Assembly: GCA_030068075.1 (NCBI GenBank)
Contig: CM057842.1
Span: forward strand, 43,424,659-43,488,658
DNA from: Paguma larvata
Lineage: Eukaryota > Chordata > Mammalia > Carnivora > Viverridae
Direction: 5' to 3'
DNA length: 64,000 nt
Both the position numbers and the translations under genes were made by a program. Shown one piece after another: positions 11,046-21,489 of this stretch (within the stretch, counting starts at the first letter, position 1; each line of letters begins with the position of its first letter). The notes beneath the pieces were generated by a model. The model was not told the origin of the DNA, made no database searches, and saw nothing but the letters and a program-made list of their open reading frames with translations.

Positions 11046-12114
11046 CTCTTCCCATGCAGAAAATGCAATGATTCTTCACCACTACCCAGAGAGATGGTAG
11101 ATTTAAAAACAGGAGGAATTTTAGTGCCACAGGCTAGGCAATGAACAGGAGAATGATGGGAAAAGACTTCCCTGAAAAAAGTTAATATAGCTTGGTTCTC
11201 TGCCAGAAAAGTGCATATCCATTTTTGTTCCCCAGAATTCTAAATACACAATTTTTGCTAAATGCAATTGCTCAATATTCACTAGCAATGAAACAAGTCT
11301 GTCAATTTAACTTCACTTGGAATAAGGGATCCTGACTGAAAGAAATCCCTGGAAGGTACTGGGCAGATCAGCAGGGAAAAGAGAGGCTCAAGTTCTGTCC
11401 CTTAAAGTCTAGATCCAGTTCACTTAGGGATTATGATTCTCCAGCTCTGAAGATTAGAATTTCTTTGCAGCAATGACCACTTGAAATTAATGAGCTCATA
11501 ATCCCATGTCTCTTTTGGAAGCAGTTATGACCAAGACTAATTACCTTTTGTATAAAAAATACTTTTTTTTGTCAGTAACCTCAACTCATTTTCCATTGCT
11601 GTACCTTACAGTACAGAGCTATATTTTAAATAGAGAAGATGTAATTAAATTAAAATTCATAGTGGAAACCAGCAGTGGCTGATAATAATTGCTTTTCAGA
11701 CACCACTATAATTAGTGTGCCAAGGATTTTATTTCAAAGCATCAAAGTCAATTTAGAAGGCTTCCTTTATCTGGACTCGAGCTGCTTTGATGAAGACACT
11801 GTGTCTTCATATGTCTAAGTTTTCTTAAATTTAACTAAGCTGTTTTTAATGATTATATTAATAATTACAGTATGACAGCACTGTTTTATGGACACTGGAA
11901 GATAAATTCAAATTCTCTTTCTCCCTATTAGTTAAAGTTGTAACCAAAGAATGTACACAATCCTTTCTCATTAACTGTTTGATAAGCCCTTGAAATTGCA
12001 CAACCAATAAAAATACCTTTATCATTCTTTACCTCCCATGTAGTATTCAATACATTAAAACAAGGAACAAGAGGAAGCTTATTAATGAACACCCCAATAT
12101 GCCACTTGCTTTTG
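11046..12114. other. Unassigned sequence, AT-rich and repeat-free around 11500-11800
   Basis: I see no mobile element. The part at 11500-11800 holds several TAAT-core strings (GACTAATTACC at 11536, GTAATTAAATTAAAA at 11641, GATAATAATTGC, ATAATTAGTG) and is discussed as a possible conserved element. Minus frame 11928-12119 is not gene-like. Confidence 0.4.
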
Positions 12115-12630
12115 CTCATGCTGTTTCCTCTACCTGGAATGTCTCCCCCTTTTTATTCTGGTCGAAGGGGTACAATTCCACTCATCCTTTAAGTTCCAGC
12201 TTGCCTGCCACCTGCTATGGACTGACTGTTTGTGTCTCCCATAAATTTTTATGTTAAAATTTCAACTCCCAATATGATGGTATTAGGAGGTTGGGCCTTT
12301 GGGAGGTAATTAGGTGATGAGAGTAAAGTCCTCATGAATGGGATCAGTGCTCTTAATAAGAAGAGAGAAGAGTTTGCTTCCTCTTTTTCTGCTGCCTGCC
12401 AAATGGAGATACGATGAGAAGACAGCCATCTGTAAACCAGGAAGAAGGCCTTCACCAAGAACCCGACTATCCTGGCACCCTGATCTTGCTGATCTTGGAC
12501 TTCCAGCCTTCAGAGTTGTGCATAATAAATAAATGCTTATTGTTGAAGCCCCACACTCTGTGAGATTCTGTTAAAGCTGCCTGAGCTAAGATACCACATT
12601 TCTATAAGGTCCTCCTTGATTGTCAGAAGA
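12115..12630 (+). repeat. L2 fragment split by an LTR
   Basis: Two pieces of an L2 3' region: CTACCTGGAATGTCTCCCCC to TTAAGTTCCAGCTTGCC before 12213, and TAAGGTCCTCCTTGATTGT after 12598. In L2 these blocks are adjacent (TTCAGGTCTCAGCTCAAA..., GAGGCCTTCCCTGACC). The LTR at 12213-12598 therefore inserted into the L2. Confidence 0.6.
12213..12598 (+). repeat. MLT1-type (MaLR) solo LTR
   Basis: TG...CA bounded LTR of 386 bp. Landmarks are TGCTATGGACTGACTGTTTG, GATGGTATTAGGAGGTTGGG, GAATGGGATCAGTGCTCTTA, CAGGAAGAAGGCCTTCACCA, GGACTTCCAGCCTTCAGAG and an AATAAATAAATG polyadenylation region. These are typical of MLT1A-C. No internal region is present. Confidence 0.85.
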
Positions 12631-12909
12631 AGGGGTCATCATTCCAAATCTTAGATTCAGAAGCTTAAGTTTTCTCATTGACATTCTGGTGATCACGGGG
12701 CTTTGGTGATGATAAATGAGTTAATTTGGGGGGAAACTGAAAGGATACTCTTATCACTGTTAGGATAACAGTTTCTTTGCTTCCCTACCAAGATGTTGCA
12801 GGCATAAAGACATGGGATCGAACACAAAAGTCAGCTAAAGATTAGTCATCAGGACAAAATTTGCACTTCCATGTGGTGAGTATAATTAATTATCTGCAGA
12901 ATGGTTTGT

Positions 12910-13035
12910 TGTGTCTGACAGAAAGCATTGAGGTCCTGAGGTAGATAAACTATCATGCTGTGTGACCTCGAGAAAGTCACTTTACTTTTTTGAGTTTCAA
13001 TGTTCTTTTGTGCAAAACAAGTTTATGGAACTAAA
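12910..13035 (-). repeat. MIR fragment
   Basis: TGTGTGACCTCGAGAAAGTC followed by ACTTTACTTTTTTGAGTTTC matches the reversed MIR core and the segment after it. The remainder is too diverged to place. Confidence 0.5.
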
Positions 13036-13455
13036 TTATCAGTTAGATTATTTTTGCCTACAGGATACTATGAATATAATTATAGATGATGTAAACCTTA
13101 AAATTGTGACCAAGGTATTTATAGCATTAAAACTAATTAATAAGCTACCTAATCATGCCAACAGAGATCTAATTTCTCTGATGTAATTACTGTTTCTGGC
13201 TTCATAAAGATAGAGTAAAGCAAAGTGTCATCATCTACCATTCTATGCAAACTTGACTGATACTGTGGAATATGCTGGGTAATTAATAACGGGAGGTAGA
13301 ACTCTCCATCTCACTGTTGCAGCATCCCTTTGACAAAACCCAGAGTCTTTCCACTCTTTGCAGGGAACATACACAATCCTCTAAATGTTCAACGGTTCTG
13401 TAGAGGACAGAAAAAACAAAAACTTGACAACAGTTCAAGCAATGGCTAACGTTAT
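13036..13455. other. Unassigned sequence
   Basis: AT-rich, no element recognised. The plus frame 12962-13186 starts inside the MIR and is chance. Confidence 0.45.
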
Positions 13456-13483
13456 CATTTATTATTATTATTATTATTATTAT

Positions 13484-13522
<39 letters not shown>

Positions 13523-13545
13523 CAGTAGCAGTAGTAGTAGAAGTG
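13456..13545. repeat. Compound trinucleotide microsatellite (ATT)n(AGT)n
   Basis: An ATT run from about 13459 changes to an AGT run from about 13485 and ends with interrupted AGC/AGT units. It sits directly at the 5' head of a MIR, whose own start is AGT/AAT-rich, so it probably grew from that head. Confidence 0.9.
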
Positions 13546-13815
13546 GTAATAATGGCAGTGGCAGTAAGTGTTAACATTTGCTGGGCGGTGTCTGTGCCAG
13601 GCACTATGATGAGCATTTTATATGGATTCTGTCATGCACACAATGCTATGAGGTAGGTGCTCTCCTTATCCCTTTCTACTGAGGAAAAAGAGGCTCAGAG
13701 AGGTCAAATAAATTGACTATGATTATCAGATGGTGTGTGGCAGAAATGGGATTCAAATGCAGGTCAAGCTGACTCCAGAATCCTGGCTGTCAGCTGGAAG
13801 GTTACACTGACTCAT
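13546..13815 (+). repeat. MIR element, near full length
   Basis: Forward MIR: GTTAACATTTGCTGGGCGGT, GTGCCAGGCACTATGATGAG, GCTATGAGGTAGGTGCTCTC, AAGAGGCTCAGAGAGGTCAA and GGATTCAAATGCAGGTCAAG in consensus order, ending near CTGACTCCAGAATCCTGGCT. Confidence 0.85.
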
Positions 13816-13859
13816 ACATAATATCACTAATTAGGATTAGTATCCAGTTTGTAGAGGAC

Positions 13860-14500
13860 TGACTCTACAAGGTACTAAAAAGAAAGATGGTCTTCAGCTG
13901 CAGATTGTCACCTGGTCTTCTGATTGAATGGCTTATACACGGAAGGTTCCAAGGTTTCCATGATCCCTTCCTTATATTTGATTAATTTGCTAGATTCATT
14001 CACAGAACTCAACTTTAACTACTAATTTGTTTGTTTATTATAAAAGGATATAATTCTGAAACAGCCAAATAAAAGAGATGCACGGAGCAAGGCAAGGAGA
14101 AAGGGCATGGAGCTTCCATGCCCTCCCTGAGTGGGTCTTTCTCCCAACACTCCACATGTTCACCAACCTGGAAGCTCCCTGAACCCTGTCCTTTGGTTTT
14201 TATGGAGGGTTCATAACATATCCATAATTGATTCAGTCATTGGCCATTGGTGATTCTAATTTCAGTCCTTCTGTCCTCCCTGGAGGTTGAGGGGGGGACT
14301 GAAAGTTCAAACCCCCTAGTCACAATGTTCACTGCACTGCTAACTAACCTCCATCCTTAGGTTCTTTCCAAAATCCACCTCATTAACCTAACAAAAGGTA
14401 TCTTCATTGCTCCCAGCACTTAGGAAACTCCAATAGTTTCAGGAACTCTGTGCCAGAAACAGGGACGAAGACCAAATATATATTTTTCATTATAAAGCAC
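13860..14500 (-). repeat. ERVL-like solo LTR (MER21-like, tentative)
   Basis: On the minus strand it reads ACCAAATATATATTTTTCATT-like and GGACAGGGTTCAGGGAGCTT, GGCATGGAAGCTCCATGCCC, then TATATCCTTTTATAATAAAC, which supplies a polyadenylation signal near 14035-14042. The order fits MER21-class LTRs as I remember them. The left part (13880-14010) continues the family tail. The 14500-14700 stretch may belong to its 5' part but I cannot confirm this. Confidence 0.55.
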
Positions 14501-14862
14501 AATGGCTCTACCAGTACTTAAAATACAGAAACAGTCCTATTGGTTAGATATTGCTGTTGTTCTGAGTTCTTGACCATTGGTGTCAAGTGGCTGTGGCCCC
14601 TCCCACAGCTCCCTTTATACCTGCCACATTCCCAGTATCATCTCAAGACCTAGCAGCAGAGGGTTGTTTATGACTCTATCCCAGGGTCCTGCTCCAGGGT
14701 TAAGGCTGACAACTAAATACACTGACTAATGCCCATAATGAGTATGGATTTAAAAAATACTGCTTTTGAGAAACAGGACTATTTGTCAATGTGTCTTGTG
14801 TGTTTGGGGCTGAAGGTCTGTATTTTTCTTTTATGGGTGGATGGGAATGGTTGGGATGGGAG

Positions 14863-15202
14863 ACTATCTTAGTCAGTTTGATCCTCTGTAACCAACATAT
14901 TACAGATGGGGGCCCTAAACACCAAACATTTAGTGAAGCTCTGGAGTCTGGGAAGTCTAAGATCAAGATGCTAGCTGATGTGGTGCCTGGTGAGGTCCTG
15001 TTTCCTAGTTCACAGAGTCCTACACGTCAGAAGGGATGAGGGAGCTCTCTGAGATGTCTTTCATAAGGGCACTAATCCCATTTGTGGGGACTCTCATAAC
15101 TTAAGTACCTCCTGAAGACCCCACCGTTTTATTACCATCACCTTGGGGGTTAGGATTTCAACCTATGACTTTTGGAGGGACACACACTTTCAGTCCATAA
15201 CA
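14863..15202 (-). repeat. MLT1-type (MaLR) LTR, reversed
   Basis: Landmarks in reverse: ATCTTAGTCAGTTTGATCCT, TCTAAGATCAAGATGCTAGC, GGGCACTAATCCCATTTGTG, TTATTACCATCACCTTGGGG, GTTAGGATTTCAACCTATGA and TTTCAGTCCATAACA at the 5' end of the LTR. It is the same family as 12213-12598 but on the other strand. No internal region. Confidence 0.85.
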
Positions 15203-15679
15203 GAGACTTCTTGAAGTTCAAATCTGGCAATGACAATATTAAAAACAATTATTTTGTGACACTTTAATAGCATCAGCTTTAAAGCCATCCTCTGACAACA
15301 CCAACCAAAGGCTCTTTGGTGAAATGGTTGACTTCAAGGCTGGGGCAGGGAAAATATAAGACAAGTCTGGAGCACCTTGGAGTGCCAGAGAGTAAAGCAT
15401 TTCTCAAAACCCAAAGCAGAACAAGAAGAATGGGGGACATATAAATGAGAGTACTGGATTACAACTCAAAGAACAAAATAAATATCCTTGTGCCTATACT
15501 GATATAAATAAGTAAGTGACTAAATAAATGAGGGGAAAATAGCTGAAGTTACATAGAAAATCATCTATAGAACGCCACAGTAATAATACGTCTGGCAAGA
15601 TTCACTGATGCATACTAAAAGTGGTGGGTTAAAGTTTAAGCAGAAAGAGAGTATTTGCATACTTTCACAGGATCTCCCT
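15203..15679. other. Unassigned sequence
   Basis: Nothing named here; an AAATAAATAAGTAAGTGAC-like short run lies near 15475-15530. Confidence 0.45.
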
Positions 15680-15969
15680 TGTGAGAAACAAGCCCAATGA
15701 CCCAATCAAAGGAGAGTTGCAGAGACTCGGAGCACAGCGAAGTGAGGCTTTAATCAATGTTCTTCAAGAGCAGGCGTCTGATGAACAGGTGTACTCGGGG
15801 CAGCTAAAGCAAACAATTTATTTCCTAGCATGAAACTCTCTCCCATGATTCCTCATTGGCTGAGTTTAAAGCAGTTATATCCTTACCCAGGCATCCACCT
15901 ATACTCATGTAAGGCAAAAAAAAAAAAAAAAAAAGTAGTCTGATTAGAACAAATGTACATTCCCTGACA
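15680..15969 (-). repeat. Candidate solo retroviral LTR (reversed)
   Basis: Read on the minus strand it begins TGTCAGGGAATG and ends GGGCTTGTTTCTCACA, so it has TG...CA ends. Inside, in order, are a CCAAT box (ATTGG on plus at 15855), an AATAAATTG TATA-like string (about 15815-15824), an ATTAAA polyadenylation signal (15749-15754) and about 70 bp of U5-like sequence. The spacing is that of an LTR. No matching target duplication and no primer-binding site are evident, so the outer edge could be elsewhere (for example near 16010). Confidence 0.45.
15916..15934. repeat. A(19) homopolymer
   Basis: A run of 19 A inside the candidate LTR. Confidence 0.9.
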
Positions 15970-16705
15970 CGACGCAGAGACTTTCAGTCCCTCACCTTTG
16001 TTCCTTGGCACATCCTCATTGCAAAGCCCTTGAAAATAAACTCAAGAGAATAAGCCCATGAAAACAATACACAGAATGGAGAGGGGATGAAGAACAGAGA
16101 AGTGAAGTGTCTAAAAGTTTGGGACTCCACTGTGGGGGGTGGTTTGCACATATTTCCAATAGGCTATAAATCTGTTAACTAGACAGCAGAGCTTTTATTT
16201 GGTATTTCTGAAAATGAATCATCTCCCTTACTTGTCACATCCCTCAAATATTTATTAATTACAAAGAAAAAAAAATAACCTTACAGTGGAAAATTCTGGC
16301 AGACCATCTTAGACAAGTGACTCAAATTACCATCTCCTGTCACATGGCATCATGTGGATATGACATCACACCCTCTGATTTGACACAGGGAAAGGCACAT
16401 CGCTTCTATGGTATCTTTTCCAATAAGGAAATTTAATAATGAGAAAGCAGTAGACAAACACAAATAGAGGGATTTCCTACAAAACAGTTGACTAGAACCT
16501 TTTAAAAGTGTCAAGAGAAAGAAAGACATAAAAAGAAATCGTCATAGATTGGAGGAGAGTAAGGAAACATGACAACTCAGGGCAATTTGAGATTCTAGAC
16601 TGGAATCAGAAAAAAAACAGAGAAAAAGTCATTCGTGGAAAACTAGTGAAATGTGAGTAAGTTCGGCAGCTTAGCTAACAGAAGGTTAATTTCTTGGCTT
16701 TTATC
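15970..16705. other. Unassigned sequence
   Basis: Purine-rich, with no element or exon recognised. Confidence 0.45.
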
Positions 16706-16722
16706 ATTTCCCTATGTTTTTT

Positions 16723-17131
16723 TTAAATAATTTATTTTCAAATTGGTTTCCATATAACACCCAGTGCTCATACCAACAAGCGCCCTCCTCTGTGCCTGTC
16801 ACCCACTCCCCCCCTATATCCCCCTCAACCCTCGGTTTGTTCTTAGTATTTAAGAGTGTCTTATGTTTTGTCTCCCTCACTCTCTGTGTCTTTTTCTTTT
16901 TCCCTCTTCCCCTCCTCCCTGGTTTTCTGCTAAGTCTCTCAAAATCCACTTGTGCGTGGAAACATATGTTATCTGTCTTTCTGTGACTGACTTATTTCAT
17001 TTAGCATAAAACTCTCCAGTTCCATCCATGTTGCTACACATGGCCAGATTTCATTCTTTCTCATTGCCGTGTAGTATTCCATTGTGTGTGTGTGTGTATA
17101 TATATACATTCCACACACAATGGAACTATGC

Positions 17132-17166
<35 letters not shown>

Positions 17167-17328
17167 CCACATCTTCTTTATCCATTCATCAGTTGATGGA
17201 CACTTAGTCTCTTTCCATGAATTGGCTATTGTCAAAAGTGCTGCTATGAATATTGGGGTACACGTGCCCCTATGCATCAGCACTCCTATGTCTCTTGGGT
17301 AGATTCCTAGCAAGGAATCTCAATGCCC
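16723..17328 (-). mobile_element. 5'-truncated felid L1 with target-site duplication
   Basis: Reversed L1: A-tail as T-run, ATTTTCAAATTGGTTTCCAT, CACCCAGTGCTCATACC, the pyrimidine-rich UTR, GTGACTGACTTATTTCATTT, then the 3' end of ORF2 including AGTTGATGGACACTTAGTCT and GGGGTACACGTGCCCCTATG. Flanks TTTCCCTATGTTTTTT (from about 16707) and TTTTCCTATGTTTTTT (from about 17330) are target-site copies. A TG/TA microsatellite interrupts it at 17081-17162. Confidence 0.93.
17077..17162. repeat. TG/TA microsatellite with perfect hairpin arms
   Basis: TTCCATTGTGTGTG (17077-17090) and its exact reverse complement CACACACAATGGAA (17112-17125) enclose a 21-base TG/TA loop. An AT run follows to 17162. It lies inside the L1. 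Confidence 0.9.
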
Positions 17329-17345
17329 ATTTTCCTATGTTTTTT

Positions 17346-18625
17346 AAAGAGGTTAACACGAGGGAAAGCCAAGTAAAGGATATGTAGAAACTCATGTACT
17401 ATTTTTTTAAATTTTTTTCTAAGTCTAAAATTATCTTCAAAATAAACCGAATGTAGAAATCAAAACCCAGGAGGTTTTTTTCCACATTGTGGCATCTAAG
17501 GAAACATTTCCCCCTCTTTCATGAAACTTTGGGAATAGTATATGGAATTTCACAAAATAAGCACAAACCTGGAACAAAACCTACACCAATGACCACCAAT
17601 AGGAACATCTGTTTATGTAAAAAAAAAAATCCATTCAACACATCTTCATGCATTGTCCACTATGAGCTAGGTACTATGCTATTATGAATAGCATAATAGC
17701 ATGTTTTATTTATATTATAAACTATATTGTATTATAGTTTTCTTCTATATTGTATAACCTTCGCTTCAAAATCTTTCTTCCTGACCTATGAAGTGGCATT
17801 TTCCAAACATAAGCGTATCTATTTTCTCTGAAGGAATGGATTCTGATTAGGTTGTACCACCAAAAATGTCCTAGGTAGCTGTTGATTTTGTTTTCCTATG
17901 TTATCCTGTATGCTGCTGGTTACGTGAGGGTTTGGGAAGATTTTTTCTGTATTCCACTCTGGAAAAATAAATCATAGTGCGTATGAGTTCCCTCAGCAAA
18001 TAGATGAGACCTAGGCTATCATTCTAGCCTGCTGGGAAAGCATCAAGCCTAGCTGGTCTCTTGCCTTGCAGGAGAGAGGAACCAGGTGCCAAATCTTGAT
18101 TGGGTGCTATCAAAGTGTCTTTTCCATACTCCACCATGAAACCTACTGTCACTTCAACATGATGCAACTTAATTTATGGCTCCTGGGCTATAGCTTCAAT
18201 TATATACATAACATGGAATGAGAAATCAATCTAAACTGATAGTTTTGCTCATAGAGAATATTTTTAATGCACAGTTTGAAGAGAAGATTACATGCCATCT
18301 TCAGGGAGTAAGAAGAACATGATTACAGGACATTACCATGGCTGTAACACAGTCAGTTGACATGACATAGTTCCAATCTTTCTATCAATTTCTTTTGTAT
18401 GCTTTAGCTTAAGTGTTTACTTGCCTTGAACTTTGAACTACTGATTAGGAAGATAAAGACACACTTAGGAGATTTGGTGGTGGTGAGCTGAGGGAAAAAG
18501 AAAAAAAGACAAACCAAAGAGTCAAAACAATAGGAAGGGGTGCTTGAATCTGAGGTCTTTTAGGACATGGAAATAATTGTGGTTGTATTGTAATAATTTT
18601 GATTTATGAAAAAGAAAAACTGGAG

Positions 18626-18628
<3 letters not shown>
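17346..18628. other. Unassigned sequence with a short palindrome
   Basis: No element recognised. A perfect 10-bp inverted repeat TGCTATTATG / CATAATAGCA with a 5-base loop lies at 17677-17701. Plus frame 17487-17687 is not gene-like. Confidence 0.45.
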
Positions 18629-18671
<43 letters not shown>

Positions 18672-18682
18672 CACACACACAT
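18629..18682. repeat. (CA)n microsatellite
   Basis: A long uninterrupted AC run to about 18666, then a GAAA interruption and a second short run. Confidence 0.95.
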
Positions 18683-20106
18683 CACCTAAAAAGCACAGAG
18701 TTGCCACTGAAGGATATTTTAAAAAAAATCCCAATCCTTATTTGTGCCTTTTGAAAAACTTCTTTAAAAAACCTCATTTTTACAGATCAGTAAGGCTTCT
18801 CCCAAGCTCCTTCCTGCATTGTTCAACTCATTCTTAAGTTACGAAACTCTCCTAAATCTGAGTTCCATGGCTCTTCATCTGCTATTCTTACTCCTTTTCT
18901 CCCAGTTCTTCATTCCAGAAGTCAATTCCACCACCTGTCACTTGCCTCTGTGATGTGCTTCTTGCTTGTGATTCTGCTTCATAAAATCTCAGGACAGTGG
19001 ACTCATTAAGATCCTCTTGATGTGGGTAATGATTAGAGAGGGTGTTTTGAGTGTGGACTAGGGGGCGATACTAGAAAGAATCTCATGAGAATGAAGCCCC
19101 GCCTGGAAGATTCTTGTCTACTCCAGTCTCAACCTGGAAGTAAGCAGAATCCCCGTTTGTCCATAAGGGAGTTCCTCCTTTTCCACCACCTAGTGGCTTT
19201 GCTGCCATGCCCTTGGCTACAGAAAGAGGATTTCTCAGATTTACTACTTCAGAAGGTCAAGCATGGAGCTGTATTAATTGTTACCCACTAGCAATTCAGA
19301 CAGAGTGGCCCCCTAGGTGGCACCACTCTTGTTCTTGCTAAGCAGCTGTCTCCTCAGCCAGCCTTCTTTCCCACAAAAGTTTCATAAAAGCTTTTTATTA
19401 GATAATTATACTTCTGTGCTTTGTAGTTATGTGAGGTAACTCACAATTAGCATGTTTAATTAGGAAATTAGGTGTTATAATCACAATATGGAGCAAAATT
19501 TGTCATGAAGTTTTAGTTCATAAACAAATGGCTTTTTTTTTCTTCCTTAAGGAGGAAAAAGCCCACAAAATCAATGTTAACTTTCCATTTTGGCAGATAG
19601 TGAAATTTAATTTATGTTTAGCACTAAAAGGGAACATTCCATCTGTTTTCCAGATGGAGCTCGCCTTCCCCCTCTAGCTGGGAATTAGTCACTCTGGTAT
19701 GTAACTGTCCCCTCTGTCACTCCTGGGCTATGTTGGGTTTTCGCTCTAGGGCAGATGTTGAGCTGATTTACCTGGAGACATATGTTGTAGAGTTTTGACG
19801 CTCAAGTGATCCAGTTTATTCCTTTCAAGATATGTTTGGGGCACCCGACTATGTATTAGGTATGGGGCTAAATATGAGTTAATCAACTTAAGTGGGAGAC
19901 CACCTTCTAAATACTTTAGGCACTGATAGGGGATGTAGGGAGTGCTGTGAGAACACAGAGGAGGGAATGCCTAATCATGTGGGGTTTCCCAGGGATAAAA
20001 GCCTATGGTCAAACCAAGCAAACAACTAAAGACACAAAGAAATGTGTTCAGATACCCCATGTACCATACACTACAGTTCTTTCTTTAAAACAGAAAAAAA
20101 TGTTAA
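18683..20106. other. Unassigned sequence, repeat-free
   Basis: No mobile element found. The 19390-19760 part is AT-rich with several TAAT cores (AGATAATTATAC, CACAATTAGCATG, TTTAATTAGGAAATTAGG) and could be a conserved non-coding element. Plus frame 19085-19291 has no motif. Confidence 0.4.
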
Positions 20107-20311
20107 GGGTGCCTGGGTGACTCAGTTGGATAAGTATCTGACTTCAGCTCAGGTCATGATCTTGCAGTTTGTGGGCTCAAGCCCCACACTGAGCTCTGTG
20201 CTGACGGCTTGGAGCCTGGAGCCTGCTTCAGATTCTGGGTCTTCCTTTTTCTCTGGCCCTTGCCCACTCATACTCTGTCTCTCACTCTCTCTCAAAAATA
20301 AAAAAAAAAAC
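20107..20311 (+). repeat. Felid tRNA-Lys SINE (SINEC), left arm of an inverted pair
   Basis: GGGTGCCTGGGTGACTCAGT head, GGCTCAAGCCCCACACTGAG, GCTGACGGCTTGGAGCCTGG body, CT-rich segment and A-rich tail. The next SINE starts within 10 bases in the opposite orientation. Confidence 0.93.
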
Positions 20312-20319
20312 AATTATTA

Positions 20320-20494
20320 TATTTGTTTATTTTTGACAGAGAGTACAGGGGAGAGGCAGAGAGTAGGGGGGCAGAGGATCTGAAGTGGGTTCTGCGCTGA
20401 TAGCAGAGATCCTGATGCCAGACTCTAATTCAGGAACCATGAGATTATAACCTGAGCCGAGATCAGATGCTTAACTAAGCCACCCAGATACCCC
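20320..20494 (-). repeat. Felid tRNA-Lys SINE (SINEC), right arm of an inverted pair
   Basis: Reversed SINE: TTGTTTATTTTTGACAGAGA, GATCTGAAGTGGGTTCTGCG, ATTATAACCTGAGCCGAGAT and TAAGCCACCCAGATACCCC. It is shorter than its neighbours and more diverged. Confidence 0.88.
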
Positions 20495-20499
20495 TATAC

Positions 20500-20565
20500 C
20501 ACAGTTCTTAATATGGAGTCCAAGGCTCCCCTAGGGATTTGCAAGTGAGTTTTATTGTCATCTGG
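20500..20565 (+). repeat. Possible hAT terminal fragment
   Basis: ACAGTTCTTAATATGGAGTC followed by CAAGGCTCCCCTAGGGA resembles the end of an old hAT element (GGTTCTTAACCTGGGGTC...). It is short and only suggestive. Confidence 0.25.
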
Positions 20566-20950
20566 GTCTTACTTCATTCTATATGAGGACAGGTGATGTT
20601 GTGACATGTAAGATATCGAAGTACAGATAAAATTTATGAATTTGCATTTTTCTGTAGAAAATGTACATGACTTTATCTACATTTATATGACATATTCTCA
20701 GTGGTGTCTGTGACCTACAAAATATTAAAGTTACTGATCGATACTGACAAATATATCTATGTCTACAGATATAGGCAGATAGATATTGCCTAATCATTAA
20801 TTTCATAAATATAATCTAAGAGATAGAGATAAGGACACAACCCCTACTTTCAAGTTATCAGAGAAGACAGAGAAGAGAGTGATGGGAGACTTGGTCAGTT
20901 AACCAATATATATGCTCCTTTTCCAGAGAGTAGCACTGTTGCCAGGAACA
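20566..20950. other. Unassigned sequence
   Basis: No element recognised; AT-rich with ATAT and AGATAGATA-like short runs around 20750-20830. Confidence 0.45.
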
Positions 20951-20954
20951 GCTG

Positions 20955-21195
20955 TCCAGCCAGGAATATTTCACAACCCTCTCTGCATCCAAGTTTAGCC
21001 ACATAAAGTGTGCTTGCCAGTACAATGTGAATGATGTAATGTGTGTCACTTTCGAGCTGACGAGGTTAAGAACCAGCTCTAATTTCTCCACTCTGTTTCT
21101 CCTGTGCAATGACTATGGAAAATGGCCAAGCCACAAAATGGAAAGAGCACAAGACCCTGAATCCTCACTAGGAGGCTGCTGTCAAACTCCTACAC
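20955..21195 (+). repeat. MLT1-type LTR fragment (tentative)
   Basis: CCAGGAATATTTCACAACCC, TAGCCACATAAAGTGTGC, GTGAATGATGTAATGTGTGT and AATGGCCAAGCCACAAAATG are in the order of an MLT1J/K-like LTR (AATATTTC..., GGCCATGTGAC..., GATGTAAGCGG..., GGAGCCACAAGATGG). Start and end are lost. Confidence 0.4.
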
Positions 21196-21489
21196 TCTTC
21201 AATGAACTGCTGTTTAAGCTAAAAAGAAAACTTACACTCTAATAACCATTAAAATTTTTGTGTTCATATGTTATGGAAACTAATGTTTTCTTACTGAATA
21301 CAAAAGCAAAAGTTCAGTGGAATGTAGTGTTACAAAAGTGTTAGATGCAATGGGATACTAGAAGAGGAGAGTTGAGGAAGATTAAGGAAGACATATTATG
21401 GGGAAAAGTATAAGCAATACCTAAATGATCAATGGATACCAAGGTGAAGGGCACATAGAAGGACATGGGGGGATGTGGTGGGGAGAAAG
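21196..21489. other. Unassigned sequence
   Basis: No repeat named. Confidence 0.45.

Noticed and set aside
20066..20509. ACAGTTCTT on both sides of the inverted SINE pair as a target duplication
   Set aside because: The left copy is about 25 bp away from the SINE, and the right copy is part of a hAT-like end. Probably coincidence.
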